64,000 nucleotides of DNA from Teichococcus rhizosphaerae (GCF_002631185.1 NZ_PDNU01000005.1:1-64000); one strand, 5' to 3'; shown: positions 44,311 through 59,324, numbered from the stretch's first letter. Made by a program: numbers and translations. Notes: generated from the letters alone by a model not told the origin.

Positions 44311-45219
44311 ATGACCCCGATCGCCCCGCCTGCTTCCGTCGCCTTTGTCGGCCTCGGCGTCATGGGCGCCGCCATGGCGGCCAATCTGCGCCGCGCCGGC
44401 TTCGCGCTGGCCGTGCACAACCGCAGCCGGGCCAAGGCCGCCACGCTGGAGGCGGACGGGGCGCGCTGGGCGGAAAGCCCCGCCGAGACCGCGCGCGGCG
44501 CCGCCTGCGTGGGCCTTTGCGTGCCCGACACGCCGGATGTGGAGGCGGTGCTGTTCGGCCCCGGCGGCGTGGCGGAGGGGATCTCCCCCGGCGCCGTGGT
44601 GATCGACTTCTCCTCCATCGCCGCCGCCCCCGCCGCCGGCTTCGCCGCGCGCCTGCTGGCCGAGCGCGGCGCCCACCTGCTGGACAGCCCCGTCTCGGGC
44701 GGCCCGGCCGGCGCGCGGGACGGCACGCTGACCTGCATGGTGGGCGGCGACCGCGCCGCCTTCGAGGCGGCCGCCGCCGTGTTCGGCGCGGTCGGGCGCA
44801 GCGCCACGCATCTCGGGCCGGCGGGCGCCGGGCAGGTCTGCAAGTCGGCCAACCAGCTCATCATCACCGCCACCATGCAGGCGGTGTTCGAGGCGCTGGC
44901 GCTGGGCCGCAAGGCGGGGCTCGACCCGGAGGCGATGCGCCAGGCGCTGCTTGGCGGCTCCGCCCGCTCGGCCGTGCTGGAGGCGCACGCCAAGCGCTAC
45001 CTGGACGGCGCCTTGAAGCCCGGCTTCCGCGCCGAGCTGATGCGCAAGGACATGCGGCTGGCGATCGGCGCCGCGCGGGACCACGGGGTGTTCGCGCCCG
45101 CCACGGCGCTCGCGGCGCAGATGATGGAGGCGCTGGTCAACAGCGGCCGGGGGGGGATGGATTCGGCGGCGCTGGGCGAGCTGGTGGCCGAGCTTTCCGG
45201 CCTCCCCCCCGCCGCCTGA
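44311..45219 (+). CDS. 3-hydroxyisobutyrate dehydrogenase-family beta-hydroxyacid dehydrogenase
   Basis: A 302-residue NAD(P)-dependent dehydrogenase. The N-terminal Rossmann motif FVGLGVMGAAMAANL (residues 12-26), the substrate loop DSPVSGGPAGARDGTL (125-140) and the catalytic K178 (GAGQVCKSANQ) with N182 are intact. Relatives reduce tartronate semialdehyde, methylmalonate semialdehyde or succinic semialdehyde. Good Shine-Dalgarno gaggag before the ATG at 44311. It is the last gene of the RraA-Ldh-Bug unit, and a hairpin follows. The substrate cannot be set from sequence; the context suggests breakdown of a hydroxycarboxylate. Confidence 0.9.
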   Translation: MTPIAPPASVAFVGLGVMGAAMAANLRRAGFALAVHNRSRAKAATLEADGARWAESPAETARGAACVGLCVPDTPDVEAVLFGPGGVAEGISPGAVVIDFSSIAAAPAAGFAARLLAERGAHLLDSPVSGGPAGARDGTLTCMVGGDRAAFEAAAAVFGAVGRSATHLGPAGAGQVCKSANQLIITATMQAVFEALALGRKAGLDPEAMRQALLGGSARSAVLEAHAKRYLDGALKPGFRAELMRKDMRLAIGAARDHGVFAPATALAAQMMEALVNSGRGGMDSAALGELVAELSGLPPAA

Positions 45220-45244
45220 GCGCCGGGAAAGGGAAGCGGGGCGC

Positions 45245-45268
45245 CGGGGGCGGGTTCATGCGCCCCCG
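45245..45268 (+). terminator. hairpin after the carboxylate operon
   Basis: An 8-bp stem (cgggggcg / cgcccccg) with an 8-base loop, 26 bases after the dehydrogenase stop and ahead of the convergent CinA-like gene. No T run. Confidence 0.55.
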
Positions 45269-45275
45269 TCCTGTC

Positions 45276-45313
45276 TTCAGCCGGCCCTGCCTTCAGCCGG
45301 CCCTGCCTTCAGC
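45276..45313. repeat. 16-bp tandem repeat at the 3' end of the CinA-like gene
   Basis: ttcagccggccctgcc occurs twice in direct succession, followed by a third partial copy ttcagc that contains the CinA-like stop codon (45309-45311). Earlier reading through the repeat would change the C-terminus. Confidence 0.8.
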
Positions 45314-46073
45314 GCGGCTCGCCCTGCACCGGCACGTAGCCCAGCTCGGTGATGAAGGTGGTGATCTCGCCCAGGGCCGCCTCCACCCGCGCGGGCTCGG
45401 TGCCCTTGGCCACCAGCGCCACGCCGTTCCCTTCCGGGCGGTAATAGGGGTAGGAGCCGATGTCGAGCTCCGGGTAGCGCGCCTGGATGGCGCCCAGCCC
45501 CTCGGCGATGGTGCCTTCCAGCATGCCGGTGGCGTGCACGGCGCGGGACTGCACCGGCGTGCCGCCGGCGAGCCTCGGCGCCAGCCCCTCGAACATCGCC
45601 TGCATGATGCGCGGCACGCCGGCCATCACATGCACATTGCCGATGATGAAGCCGGGCGCCACGGAAACCGGGTTGTCGATCAGCGCCGCGCCGCGCGGCA
45701 TGGTGGCCATGCGCTGGCGGGCGGCGTTGAACTCGGCCGGCGGGTCCTGGCGCGCGTAATGCGCGGCCAGCCGCTCCCACGCCTCCGGATGCGGCTCCCA
45801 CGGCACGCCGAAGGCGGCGGCGACGCATTCGGCGGTGATGTCGTCATGCGTCGGGCCGATGCCGCCCGTGGTGAACACATAGGTGAACTTCGCCCGCACC
45901 TCGTTCACCGTGGCGATGATGGTGTCCGGCACATCGGGGATGACGCGCACCTCGCGCAGCGGGATGCCGATCTCGCCCAGCCGGGTGGCGATGAACTTCA
46001 GGTTGGCATCCTGCGTGCGCCCCGACAGCACCTCGTTGCCGATGATGAGCAGGCAGGCGGTTGGATTGGTCAT
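45309..46073 (-). CDS. CinA/MoaB-like molybdopterin-binding domain protein
   Basis: A 254-residue protein with the MoCF (molybdopterin-binding) fold. LLIIGNEVLSGRTQDAN (about residues 8-24), TTGGIGPTHDDIT (about 68-80) and PGFIIGNVHVMAGVPRIM are typical of the N-terminal half of CinA and of stand-alone paralogs. The C-terminal nicotinamide-nucleotide amidase domain of full CinA is absent, so this is a single-domain version. Full CinA acts in pyridine nucleotide recycling (ADP-ribose pyrophosphatase); the role of the short form is unknown. It lies downstream of the GNAT-Nudix fusion on the same strand, 49 bases away. Confidence 0.87.
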   Translation of the reverse strand: MTNPTACLLIIGNEVLSGRTQDANLKFIATRLGEIGIPLREVRVIPDVPDTIIATVNEVRAKFTYVFTTGGIGPTHDDITAECVAAAFGVPWEPHPEAWERLAAHYARQDPPAEFNAARQRMATMPRGAALIDNPVSVAPGFIIGNVHVMAGVPRIMQAMFEGLAPRLAGGTPVQSRAVHATGMLEGTIAEGLGAIQARYPELDIGSYPYYRPEGNGVALVAKGTEPARVEAALGEITTFITELGYVPVQGEPR

Positions 46074-46122
46074 GCGCGAATCCCCTGGGCGGCGTCGCGG
46101 GGGAGTCTATCCCCCGCCCGGT

Positions 46123-47124
46123 TCACAGGAAATCGCGCAGCAGCGCGACCAGCGGCTTGTCGGCCGGCGGCATGGCGTATTCGGAAAGCTTCTGCGGCTT
46201 CACCCAGGCCAGCGCCTGGCCTTCCCGCGCCGTGATCGCGCCTTCCCAGCGGCGGCAGAGATAGAGCGGCATCAGCAGGTGGAACCGCCCGGCATCGTGG
46301 CTGGCGAAGGTGAAGGGGGCGAGGCAGGCGGCCGAGACATCGATGCCCAGCTCCTCCTTCAGCTCGCGGATCAGCGCGTCCTCCGGCGTCTCGCCCGGGT
46401 CGAGCTTGCCGCCGGGGAACTCCCACAGCCCGGCCATCGGCTTGCCTTCCGGCCGGCGGGCCAGCAGCACGCGGCCATCGGGGTCGATCAGCGCGCAGGC
46501 GGCCACCAGCAGCATCGGCTTCGCGTCCGGCGGCGGCTCGGCCACGAAGGTCTCCGGCAGCGGCACGGGCGCGGTGAGGTCCTCGCGCCCGCCCTCGAAC
46601 AGCGTCACCGGCAGGCGGGCGCCGCGCGCCAGGAACTGCACCTCGCCCTTGCCCGTCTCGCGCAGGCCGATGCGGCGCAGCACGCCGGCGGAGCGGCCAT
46701 TGTCCTCCAGCGCATGGGCGAAGATGCTGTCCAGGTCGAGATTGGCGAGGCCCCAGCGGGCCAGCCGGCCCGCCGCCTCGGCCGCCACGCCATGGCCCCA
46801 GAAGCGGCGCCCGATCCAGTAGCCCAGCTCGGCGCGGCGGGTATCCGGCTCCCGCGTCAGCCCGACGCAGCCCACCAGCACCTCGGTGTCGCCATCCTGG
46901 CCGACAATGGCGAGGTGCCAGGCGGAGCCTTCCGCCAGCCGCTTGTGGGTGGAGGCGATCCACTCATCGGCCAGCTCGCGGGAATAGGGGAAGGGCACGC
47001 GGCTGAGCCAGCGCACCACCTCCCAGTCGTTGATCAGCCGGTGCAGCGCCGGCGCGTCCTCGGCGCGCAGGGGCCGCAGCGTCAGGCGCTCGGTGCGAAG
47101 GGGGGCGAATTCGGCGGTGTTCAT
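46123..47124 (-). CDS. GNAT acetyltransferase-Nudix (MutT-like) fusion protein
   Basis: A 333-residue bifunctional protein. Residues 1-180 are a RimJ/RimL-type GNAT domain (TERLTLRPLRAEDA, the acetyl-CoA loop FWGHGVAAEA, FAHALEDNGRS). Residues about 205-333 are a MutT-like Nudix hydrolase with a complete Nudix box, GGKLDPGETPEDALIRELKEELGI. MutT domains remove oxidised or non-canonical nucleoside triphosphates; the GNAT substrate is unknown. The linker is about 20 residues. The ATG at 47124 starts a proper GNAT N-terminus; no strong Shine-Dalgarno is seen. It follows rne, separated by a hairpin. Confidence 0.88.
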   Translation of the reverse strand: MNTAEFAPLRTERLTLRPLRAEDAPALHRLINDWEVVRWLSRVPFPYSRELADEWIASTHKRLAEGSAWHLAIVGQDGDTEVLVGCVGLTREPDTRRAELGYWIGRRFWGHGVAAEAAGRLARWGLANLDLDSIFAHALEDNGRSAGVLRRIGLRETGKGEVQFLARGARLPVTLFEGGREDLTAPVPLPETFVAEPPPDAKPMLLVAACALIDPDGRVLLARRPEGKPMAGLWEFPGGKLDPGETPEDALIRELKEELGIDVSAACLAPFTFASHDAGRFHLLMPLYLCRRWEGAITAREGQALAWVKPQKLSEYAMPPADKPLVALLRDFL

Positions 47125-47137
47125 GCGGAAAGGTCCA

Positions 47138-47166
47138 GGCCCCGTGGCGCGGCGCGCCACGGGGCC
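47138..47166 (-). terminator. terminator hairpin after rne
   Basis: A perfect 13-bp stem (ggccccgtggcgc / gcgccacggggcc) with a 3-base loop, 8 bases after the rne stop. Read on minus it is followed by tggacctttcc. Confidence 0.8.
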
Positions 47167-47173
47167 ATGGGGT

Positions 47174-50323
<3,150 letters not shown>

Positions 50324-51120
50324 GAACCGGGATGCTCCGAGCCACCGGCGCGGTCGCGCTGCCGGTGGCGGCAATGGGTGGGCAGGCCCGAGGCAGCGGG
50401 GTCGCGCAGGCGGCGTGGCGATGGGCGTGCCATGCGGCTCTGGTCTCGACCTCTCGTCTCGGCGGGCCGCGCCCCATGATGGGGGGGCCCTTGTTGGGCG
50501 CGCCGCGCGCAGGCCCCGGGACCGTGCCGCCACATCGCGAAGCGACGCCGGGCGGGCACGAACGGGCCAGCGGCAGGCACGAGCCAGGATGACGGGTGGA
50601 AACGCCGCATCATCCCTCCGCGCCATGGTGCACGCGCCGGCGGAGCGGGCAGCGGGGCTCTGGCGAAGCCGGGATGCACGCGCCCCCGATCATAAGGGGC
50701 AATCCCTTGCCAGATCCTTCAGGCCAACGCGGACTTCCGGCCCGCCGCAGCGCGGCGGGGCCAGGAAAAGCCCGGGCGGCCGTGCCCGGAACCTCCACCG
50801 GCAGCGTCGCCGCCGGGGCAAGCCACCATAGGCGGGGCCTGCTCCTTCCACAAGGCATAGCATTCCTGAGATGTTACATGAAGTAATGCCGTGATCATCA
50901 GGCATTGCCATGATAGAGGCTGGGCCACCGAGGGTGCGGCCTGGAGCGGGCCGGCCGGCATGGCCGCCTTTTCCCGCTCCTGCCCGCCCCCGGGGCACCG
51001 CCGCGCCCCGCGCCGGCGGTGGCGGGCGCGCCCTGGGGAGGGCCGCGCCCGGCCGGGGCCGCCGGGAGGGGGAAAGCCCGCCGGCTCCGCCAGGCTCATC
51101 GAGGGGGAGTTCGCCGCGCC
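50324..51120. promoter_or_regulatory. rne-amiC divergent intergenic region
   Basis: About 800 bases without a convincing gene. Most is very GC-rich. An AT-rich island at about 50845-50915 stands out, with the inverted repeat aatgcc/ggcatt (50885-50890, 50901-50906) around a tgatca core, and further ggcat copies. It probably carries one or both promoters. Its distance from rne leaves room for a roughly 500-base untranslated leader, as expected for rne autoregulation. The small open frames here lack family features. Confidence 0.4.
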
Positions 51121-52272
51121 ATGTCTGATTCACCCGGCCGCCGGCAGCTGTTGCAAATGGCGCTGGGGCTCGCCTTCGCCGGGCTGCCGGCCCCGGCCGA
51201 GGCCGCCGTCACCGCCGCCCGGCTGGTCCGCGCCGATGGCGGAAGCCGCCTGACCATCGACGTCAACGGCGCCACGCGCTGGTCGCTGCGCGCCACGACG
51301 CGGCCGGCGCGGCTGGTGCTCAGCCTGCCCGGCAGCAGCTGGCGCGGCCCGGCGCGCCTGGCCGGTGCCGGGCTGGTGCGGGGCGCGCGCTGGGACAACG
51401 CCAACAAGCGGCTGCTGATCGACCTCGCCGGGCCCGTCTCGGTCGCCGAGGCCAGGGCGGAGGGGCGGCAGCTCGCCATCCACATCGCGCCCGGCACGCA
51501 GCCCGGCTTCGCGCAGCTGGCGCGCGGCACCATCGCCGAAGGGCGGTTCGGCGCCACGGCCACCGCCTCCGGCTCATCCCTTCCCCTGGTGGTGCTCGAC
51601 CCCGGCCATGGCGGCAAGGACCCCGGCACGATCGGCGCGGCGGGCACGCTGGAGAAGCGCATCACCCTGGCCGCGGCGCTGGAGCTGAAGCGCCAGCTCG
51701 AGGCCGGCGGCCGCTGCCGCGTGGCCCTGACGCGCGGGCGCGACGTGTTCGTCTCGCTCGATGGCCGGGTGGAGTTCGCCCGCAAGCGGCAGGCGGCGCT
51801 GTTCGTCTCGCTGCACGCCGATTCCGCGCCGGGCGCGCGCGGCGCCAGCGTCTACACCCTGTCCGACCGTGCCTCGGACAGCCTGTCCGCCCGGCTGGCG
51901 CAGAGCCAGAACCGCGCCGACGCGGCGGGCGGGCTGCGCCTGCCGGATGTCTCGCCGGAGGTGGAGCGCATCCTTTATTCGCTGGTGCGGCAGGAAACCA
52001 AGGTGGGCTCGGCCCGCATGGCCCGCTTCGTGGTGGATGCGCTCGGCCGCAGCGTGCCGCTGCTGCCCAACACCCACCGTCAGGCCTCCTTCGCCGTGCT
52101 CAAGGCGCCCGACGTGCCGAGCGTGCTGGTGGAGATGGGCTTCCTGTCGGACCGACGGGACGAGGCGGCGCTGAACCGCGCCGCGCACCGCGCCCTGCTC
52201 GCCCGCTCCATGACGCGCGCCATCCATGGCTGGCTGGCCCAGCACCATGCCGGCATGGCGCATGCCGGCTGA
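51121..52272 (+). CDS. amiC: N-acetylmuramoyl-L-alanine amidase (AmiC type)
   Basis: A 383-residue periplasmic zinc amidase that cuts septal peptidoglycan during daughter-cell separation. A Tat-type signal (GRRQLLQMALGLAFAG) precedes an AMIN domain (about residues 30-125) that targets the septum, and an Amidase_3 domain (about 155-375) with zinc ligands H163 (LDPGHGG), E178 and H232 (SLHADS) and catalytic Glu in VEMGFLSD. Tat export and the AMIN domain fit AmiC. The ATG at 51121 starts at the signal; the upstream open frame has no homology. Divergent from rne and convergent with secA. Confidence 0.93.
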   Translation: MSDSPGRRQLLQMALGLAFAGLPAPAEAAVTAARLVRADGGSRLTIDVNGATRWSLRATTRPARLVLSLPGSSWRGPARLAGAGLVRGARWDNANKRLLIDLAGPVSVAEARAEGRQLAIHIAPGTQPGFAQLARGTIAEGRFGATATASGSSLPLVVLDPGHGGKDPGTIGAAGTLEKRITLAAALELKRQLEAGGRCRVALTRGRDVFVSLDGRVEFARKRQAALFVSLHADSAPGARGASVYTLSDRASDSLSARLAQSQNRADAAGGLRLPDVSPEVERILYSLVRQETKVGSARMARFVVDALGRSVPLLPNTHRQASFAVLKAPDVPSVLVEMGFLSDRRDEAALNRAAHRALLARSMTRAIHGWLAQHHAGMAHAG

Positions 52273-52285
52273 AGCGGCGGGATGG

Positions 52286-52316
52286 AAAAAGGGCGGGGAA
52301 GTTCCCTCCCCCGCCC
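52286..52316 (-). terminator. terminator between amiC and secA
   Basis: An 8-bp stem (gggcgggg / ccccgccc) with a 10-base loop. Read on minus the hairpin is followed directly by TTTTT, 18 bases beyond the secA stop, so it looks like the secA terminator; it may also slow the plus-strand transcript. Confidence 0.75.
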
Positions 52317-52334
52317 CTTCCGTCCGCCCGGCCC

Positions 52335-55070
<2,736 letters not shown>

Positions 55071-55398
55071 GCTGTTTCGAAACTCTCCGAGGGCCGCCGG
55101 CGCCCCTTCCCCCTCCGGCCGGGGGGCGCGGGGGCCAGTCCGAGGAAGGCCGGGCCCGGGCCTCCGGGTCCGCCTGGGGCGGGCAACAGGCTGCTTTGGC
55201 CGTGACAGATAGGCGCCGGCCGCCTCAGGGTCAACGAAAGCCGGAATGACGGCCGGGAAAGCCCAGGCCCAAGGCGGCGTGGGCCTCCGCCGCCGCCGCT
55301 CCGGGCCTTGCCCTGCCCGCGTCCTCACCCGCCGGGCCCGCGCCGATTGTGATGCGGGGCGCCATCCGTCATCTTGAACCGTCCAGCCGCGAAGGCAC
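55071..55398. other. secA-parvulin intergenic region
   Basis: About 330 GC-rich bases with no gene I can support. It must hold the divergent promoters of secA and the parvulin-argJ unit. I see no convincing promoter boxes or RNA motif, only several C/G-rich partial inverted repeats. Confidence 0.4.
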
Positions 55399-56364
55399 AT
55401 GCATCCCATGCGATCCACTGCACTCATCCTCCCCCTGCTGCTTGCCGCGGCCCCTGTCCTGGCCCAGCCCGCGCCCTCCCCGGCGCCCGCCGCGCCTCCC
55501 GCCGCCCAGCCCCCGGTCAGCCAGCCCCAGGCCAGCCAGGGCCAGGCGGCGGCCAACCCGGTCGTCGCGCGCATCGACCAGGAGGAGCTGCGCCTGTCCG
55601 ACGTGCAGGCCGCCATCGCCGAGCTGCCGCCCGAGCTGCGCGGCGCGCCGGGGCCGATGCTCTTCCCGCTCGTGCTGGACCAGCTGATCGCCCAGAAGGC
55701 GCTGGTCGCCGCCGCCCGCAGCCAGGGGCTCGACCGGGACGAGGCGGTGCGCTCCGCCATCCGCCGCGCCGAGGAGGAGCAGCTGCAGCAGGCGCTGCTG
55801 CGCCGCGAGATCGCGCCCGCCCTCACCGAGGAGGCGCTGCGCGCGCGCTACCAGAAGGAGATCGCCGGCAAGCCGGGCGAGGAGGAGGTGCATGCACGCC
55901 ACATCCTCACCGCCACCGAGGCCGAGGCGCGCGCCGCCCTGGCCGAGCTGCGCAAGCCGGGCGCCGACTTCGCCGCCGTGGCGAAGCAGCGCTCCACCGG
56001 CCCCGGCACCCAGCAGGGCGGCGACCTGGGCTTCTTCAAGAAGTCCGACATGGTGCCGGAATTCGCCGATGCCGCCTTTGGCCTGAAGGCGGGCGAGGTC
56101 AGCCGCGAGCCGGTCAAGAGCCCCTTCGGCTGGCACGTCATCAAGGTCGAGGCGCGCCGGATGGCGCCCGCCCCGAGCTTCGAGGACAGCGCCGAATCGC
56201 TGCGCCAGGCCGCCTTCGAGGAGGCGGTGAACGACGCGGTGGAGCGGGTCCAGGCCAAGGCCCGGATCGAGCGCTTCAACATGGATGGCTCGCCCCGCAC
56301 CGAGGCCCCCGCTCCTTCGCTGCTGGACGGCGCCGCGCCGCCGGCCGCCCAGCCCCGCCGCTGA
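55399..56364 (+). CDS. parvulin-type peptidyl-prolyl cis-trans isomerase
   Basis: A 321-residue periplasmic folding factor. The signal peptide ends at PVLA-Q (about residue 23). A Pro/Gln/Ala-rich spacer follows (24-52), then a SurA/PrsA-like N-terminal helical region (about 55-155), and a rotamase domain (about 160-255) with [23 protein letters not shown] and PFGWHVIK. It helps outer-membrane or secreted proteins fold. Starts at 55399 or at the ATG three codons later. Divergent from secA. A large hairpin separates it from argJ 126 bases downstream. Confidence 0.93.
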   Translation: MHPMRSTALILPLLLAAAPVLAQPAPSPAPAAPPAAQPPVSQPQASQGQAAANPVVARIDQEELRLSDVQAAIAELPPELRGAPGPMLFPLVLDQLIAQKALVAAARSQGLDRDEAVRSAIRRAEEEQLQQALLRREIAPALTEEALRARYQKEIAGKPGEEEVHARHILTATEAEARAALAELRKPGADFAAVAKQRSTGPGTQQGGDLGFFKKSDMVPEFADAAFGLKAGEVSREPVKSPFGWHVIKVEARRMAPAPSFEDSAESLRQAAFEEAVNDAVERVQAKARIERFNMDGSPRTEAPAPSLLDGAAPPAAQPRR

Positions 56365-56378
56365 GCCTCACCTTGCCC

Positions 56379-56418
56379 GCGGGCCGGAGGCGGCGGAAAT
56401 CCGCCCTCTCCGGCCCGC
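56379..56418 (+). terminator. hairpin between the parvulin gene and argJ
   Basis: A 10-bp outer stem (gcgggccgga / tccggcccgc) plus a 5-bp inner stem (ggcgg / ccgcc), starting 15 bases after the parvulin stop. The following sequence gcggctgctttc is only weakly T-rich, so some read-through into argJ is likely. Confidence 0.65.
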
Positions 56419-56489
56419 GCGGCTGCTTTCAAGCCCCCTTCCTTTGCGGTAACGCTGCGGCGCCCTGATCACGTCAAGGATGCGCCCTG

Positions 56490-57728
56490 ATGGCCGCTAA
56501 GGCTCTGCCCGTCTCTCCCCTCGCGGTTCCGCTGCCTGTGGTGCCGCCCATCGCCGGCGTGACGCTCGGCGTGGCGGCGGCGGGCATCCGCTACAAGGGC
56601 CGCAACGACCTCACCCTGATGCAGTTCGCGCCCGGCACCACGGTGGCCGGCGTGTTCACCCGCAACAAGTGCCCGGGCGCGCCCGTGGACTGGTGCCGCG
56701 CGGCGCTCAAGGGCGGCAAGGCGCGCGCCCTGGTGGTGAACGCCGGCAACGCCAACGTCTTCACCGGCAAGCCGGGGCGCGACGCGGTGCAGGCCACGGC
56801 CGATGCCGCCGCTGGCCTGGTGGGCTGCAAGCCGCGCGAGGTGTTCCTCGCTTCCACCGGCGTGATCGGCGAGACGCTGCCGCACGAGAAGCTGACCGCC
56901 GCCCTGCCGGCGCTGCACGGCCAGCTTTCGGAGGATGGCTGGGCCGAGGCGGCGCGCGGCATCATGACCACCGACACCTTCCCCAAGGCCTGCGTGCGCA
57001 AGGCGGTGATCGGCGGCGCGGAGGTGACCATCGCCGGCATCGCCAAGGGCAGCGGCATGGTGGCGCCGGACATGGCGACGATGCTCTGCTTCATCGCCAC
57101 CGACGCCAAGGTCCCCGCCGCCGCCCTCCAGGCCATCCTGAAGAAGGGGGTGGATGCCAGCTTCAACCGCACCACGGTGGATTCCGACACCTCGACCAGC
57201 GACACGGTGCTGGTCTTCGCCACCGGCCAGGCGAAGCACCCGCGCGTGCCGGCCGAGGGCGGGCCGGTGCTGAAGGACTTCGCCCGCGCCTTGGGCGAGC
57301 TGCTGCTCGACCTCGCCCTGCAGGTGGTGCGCGACGGCGAGGGGGCGCAGAAGCTGGTGCGGATCGACGTGACCGGCGCCACCACCGCCCGCTCGGCGCA
57401 GAAGATCGCCATGGCCATCGCCAACTCGCCGCTGGTCAAGACCGCCATCGCCGGCGAGGACGCCAATTGGGGCCGCATCGTCATGGCGGTGGGCAAGGCG
57501 GGCGAGCCGGCGGACCGCGACAGGCTCTCGGTGGCGGTGGGCGGCACCTGGATGGCCCGGGAGGGCGGCGTGGTGCCAGGCTATGACGAGGCGCCGGTGG
57601 TGGCCCACATGAAGGGCCGCGAGATCGAGATCGCCGTCGATATCGGCCTCGGCCGTGGCAAGGGCACCGCCTGGACCTGCGACCTCACGCATGGCTACAT
57701 CGACATCAACGGCTCCTACCGGAGCTGA
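56490..57728 (+). CDS. argJ: bifunctional glutamate N-acetyltransferase / ornithine acetyltransferase
   Basis: A 412-residue Ntn-fold enzyme that recycles the acetyl group from acetylornithine to glutamate in arginine synthesis. It self-cleaves before T197 in the motif [14 protein letters not shown], giving alpha and beta chains; T197 is then the nucleophile. The oxyanion Thr pair in STGVIGE (about residues 122-128) and the C-terminal [10 protein letters not shown] are intact. Whether it also uses acetyl-CoA (bifunctional type) cannot be told by eye. It follows the parvulin gene and converges on accA. Confidence 0.96.
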   Translation: MAAKALPVSPLAVPLPVVPPIAGVTLGVAAAGIRYKGRNDLTLMQFAPGTTVAGVFTRNKCPGAPVDWCRAALKGGKARALVVNAGNANVFTGKPGRDAVQATADAAAGLVGCKPREVFLASTGVIGETLPHEKLTAALPALHGQLSEDGWAEAARGIMTTDTFPKACVRKAVIGGAEVTIAGIAKGSGMVAPDMATMLCFIATDAKVPAAALQAILKKGVDASFNRTTVDSDTSTSDTVLVFATGQAKHPRVPAEGGPVLKDFARALGELLLDLALQVVRDGEGAQKLVRIDVTGATTARSAQKIAMAIANSPLVKTAIAGEDANWGRIVMAVGKAGEPADRDRLSVAVGGTWMAREGGVVPGYDEAPVVAHMKGREIEIAVDIGLGRGKGTAWTCDLTHGYIDINGSYRS

Positions 57729-57738
57729 CCGCCTTTCC

Positions 57739-57767
57739 CCGCGCCCTGTCCGCCGGACGGGGCGCGG
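57739..57767. terminator. bidirectional hairpin between argJ and accA
   Basis: A 13-bp stem, ccgcgccc + gtcc / ggac + gggcgcgg with one T-G wobble pair, and a 3-base loop. It starts 10 bases after the argJ stop and ends 7 bases before the accA stop, so it can serve both. No T run. Confidence 0.8.
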
Positions 57768-57773
57768 CGGCCC

Positions 57774-58730
57774 TCAGGCCACCCCGTGCCGGCCCATCTC
57801 CAGGAACTTCTCGCGGCGGCGGGCCTTCAGCGTGCCGCTGTCGAGCGCCAGCAGCGGCTCCAGGCATTCCGCCACCTTGTCGCCCACGGCGCCGATCGCC
57901 GCCGCCGCGTTGCGGTGCGCGCCGCCCAGCGGCTCGGCCACCACGGCGTCGATCAGCGCCAGGCGGGAAAGGTCCTGCGCGGTCAGCTTCAGCGCGTCGG
58001 CGGCCGTGCTGGCCTGCGCCGCGTCGCGCCACAGGATGGAGGCGCAGCCCTCGGGGCTGATCACCGAATAGATGGAGTGCTCCAGCATCAGCACGCGGTC
58101 GGCTGCCGCCAGCGCGATGGCGCCGCCCGAGCCGCCCTCGCCGATGATGGTGGAAACCACCGGCACGGGCGCGTCGAGGCAGGCCTCGATCGAGCGGGCG
58201 ATGGCCTCGGCCTGGCCGCGCGCCTCGGCCTCGATGCCGGGAAAGGCGCCGGCCGTGTCCACGAAGGACAGGACCGGCAGGCCGAAGCGCCCGGCCAGCT
58301 CCATCAGGCGCCGCGCCTTGCGGTAGCCCTCGGGGCGGGCCATGCCGAAATTGTGCCGCACCCGGCTCTCGGTGTCGGCGCCCTTCTCGGTGCCCAGCAC
58401 CATCACGGCGCGGCCGCGGAAGCGGCCCATGCCGCCCACCACCGCCGCGTCATCCGCGAAGGCGCGGTCGCCCGCCAGCGGGGTGAAGCCCTCGATCAGC
58501 GCATGGACGTAGTCGAGGCATTTCGGCCGGTCGGGATGGCGGGCCACCTGGGTCTTCTGCCAGGGCGTCAGCTTGGCGTAGGTGGCGGACAGCAGCTTCT
58601 CCGCCTTGTCCGACAGCCGGCCGACCTCCTCCGCCACGTCGATGCCGCCGGCATCGGTGGTGCGGCGCAGCTCCTCGATCTTGCCTTCCAGCTCGGCGAG
58701 GGGCTTTTCGAAGTCGAGGAAGTGACGCAT
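57774..58730 (-). CDS. accA: acetyl-CoA carboxylase carboxyltransferase subunit alpha
   Basis: A 318-residue crotonase-fold subunit that, with AccD, transfers carboxyl from biotin to acetyl-CoA in fatty acid synthesis. The start [20 protein letters not shown], the region [25 protein letters not shown] (mid-protein) and [12 protein letters not shown], which stabilises the oxyanion, are diagnostic. Standard alphaproteobacterial length. It is convergent with argJ. The 130 bases between its start and the GFA-family gene should carry its promoter. Confidence 0.96.
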   Translation of the reverse strand: MRHFLDFEKPLAELEGKIEELRRTTDAGGIDVAEEVGRLSDKAEKLLSATYAKLTPWQKTQVARHPDRPKCLDYVHALIEGFTPLAGDRAFADDAAVVGGMGRFRGRAVMVLGTEKGADTESRVRHNFGMARPEGYRKARRLMELAGRFGLPVLSFVDTAGAFPGIEAEARGQAEAIARSIEACLDAPVPVVSTIIGEGGSGGAIALAAADRVLMLEHSIYSVISPEGCASILWRDAAQASTAADALKLTAQDLSRLALIDAVVAEPLGGAHRNAAAAIGAVGDKVAECLEPLLALDSGTLKARRREKFLEMGRHGVA

Positions 58731-58858
58731 CGCGATCCCGTCTCTGGCGGCGCCCGGTCACGGCCTGGGCGTGGAGAGCGGGTGGCCTAGCGCAGACGCG
58801 GCGCCAAGGCCAGGGGCGTTGGCCCGGAAGGCCCGCCCGCCCGCGCGCCCCGCCCCCT

Positions 58859-59260
58859 TCAGCCGGGATAGCGCGGGAATTCCGGCAGGCTGTGCAGCGT
58901 GGTCATCCAGGGCAGGCGCTCGGCCACCTGGATCTGGGCGCCGGGCGGCAGGGCGGCGGGGTCGTCCAGCGTGCCGGTCTGGACGTCCACCATGCCCGGC
59001 AGCATCGCCTCGTTCACGTAGAACAGGCTGGTGCCGCATTCCGCGCAGAAGCTGCGGCGGCCATGCTCGGAGGAGGCATAGACCCGGGGCGTGCCCCCCA
59101 CGTCGAGGTGTTCCGCCGGCACCATCGCCCAGCCGACCACCGGCGCGCCCGCGTGGCGGCGGCAATCGGCGCAGTGGCACAGCGCGTGGTGCAGCACCTC
59201 GGCCTTGGGCATCCGGTAGTGGATGGCGCCGCAGTGGCAGCGCCCCGTCAGCACGTCCAT
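58859..59260 (-). CDS. GFA (glutathione-dependent formaldehyde-activating-like) family protein
   Basis: A 133-residue zinc protein. The cysteine pattern GRCHCGAIHY, LCHCADCRRH and FCAECGTSLFY is the GFA/CENP-V signature with two zinc sites. One member of this family was proposed to join glutathione and formaldehyde, but most have unknown function. The ATG at 59260 was chosen for the family start and the upstream gggggag; ten residues more are possible. It lies 64 bases downstream of xerD on the same strand. Confidence 0.88.
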   Translation of the reverse strand: MDVLTGRCHCGAIHYRMPKAEVLHHALCHCADCRRHAGAPVVGWAMVPAEHLDVGGTPRVYASSEHGRRSFCAECGTSLFYVNEAMLPGMVDVQTGTLDDPAALPPGAQIQVAERLPWMTTLHSLPEFPRYPG

Positions 59261-59324
59261 GGCCTTGCTCCCCCTCGTCCGGCTCATCAACCGGCGGGGC
59301 GGCAGCGTGCCATGCCCGTCCCGT

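Noticed and set aside
50596-51133. Small open frames in the rne-amiC gap
   Set aside because: Arg/Pro/Gly-rich, no recognisable domain or convincing ribosome site, and overlapping on both strands.
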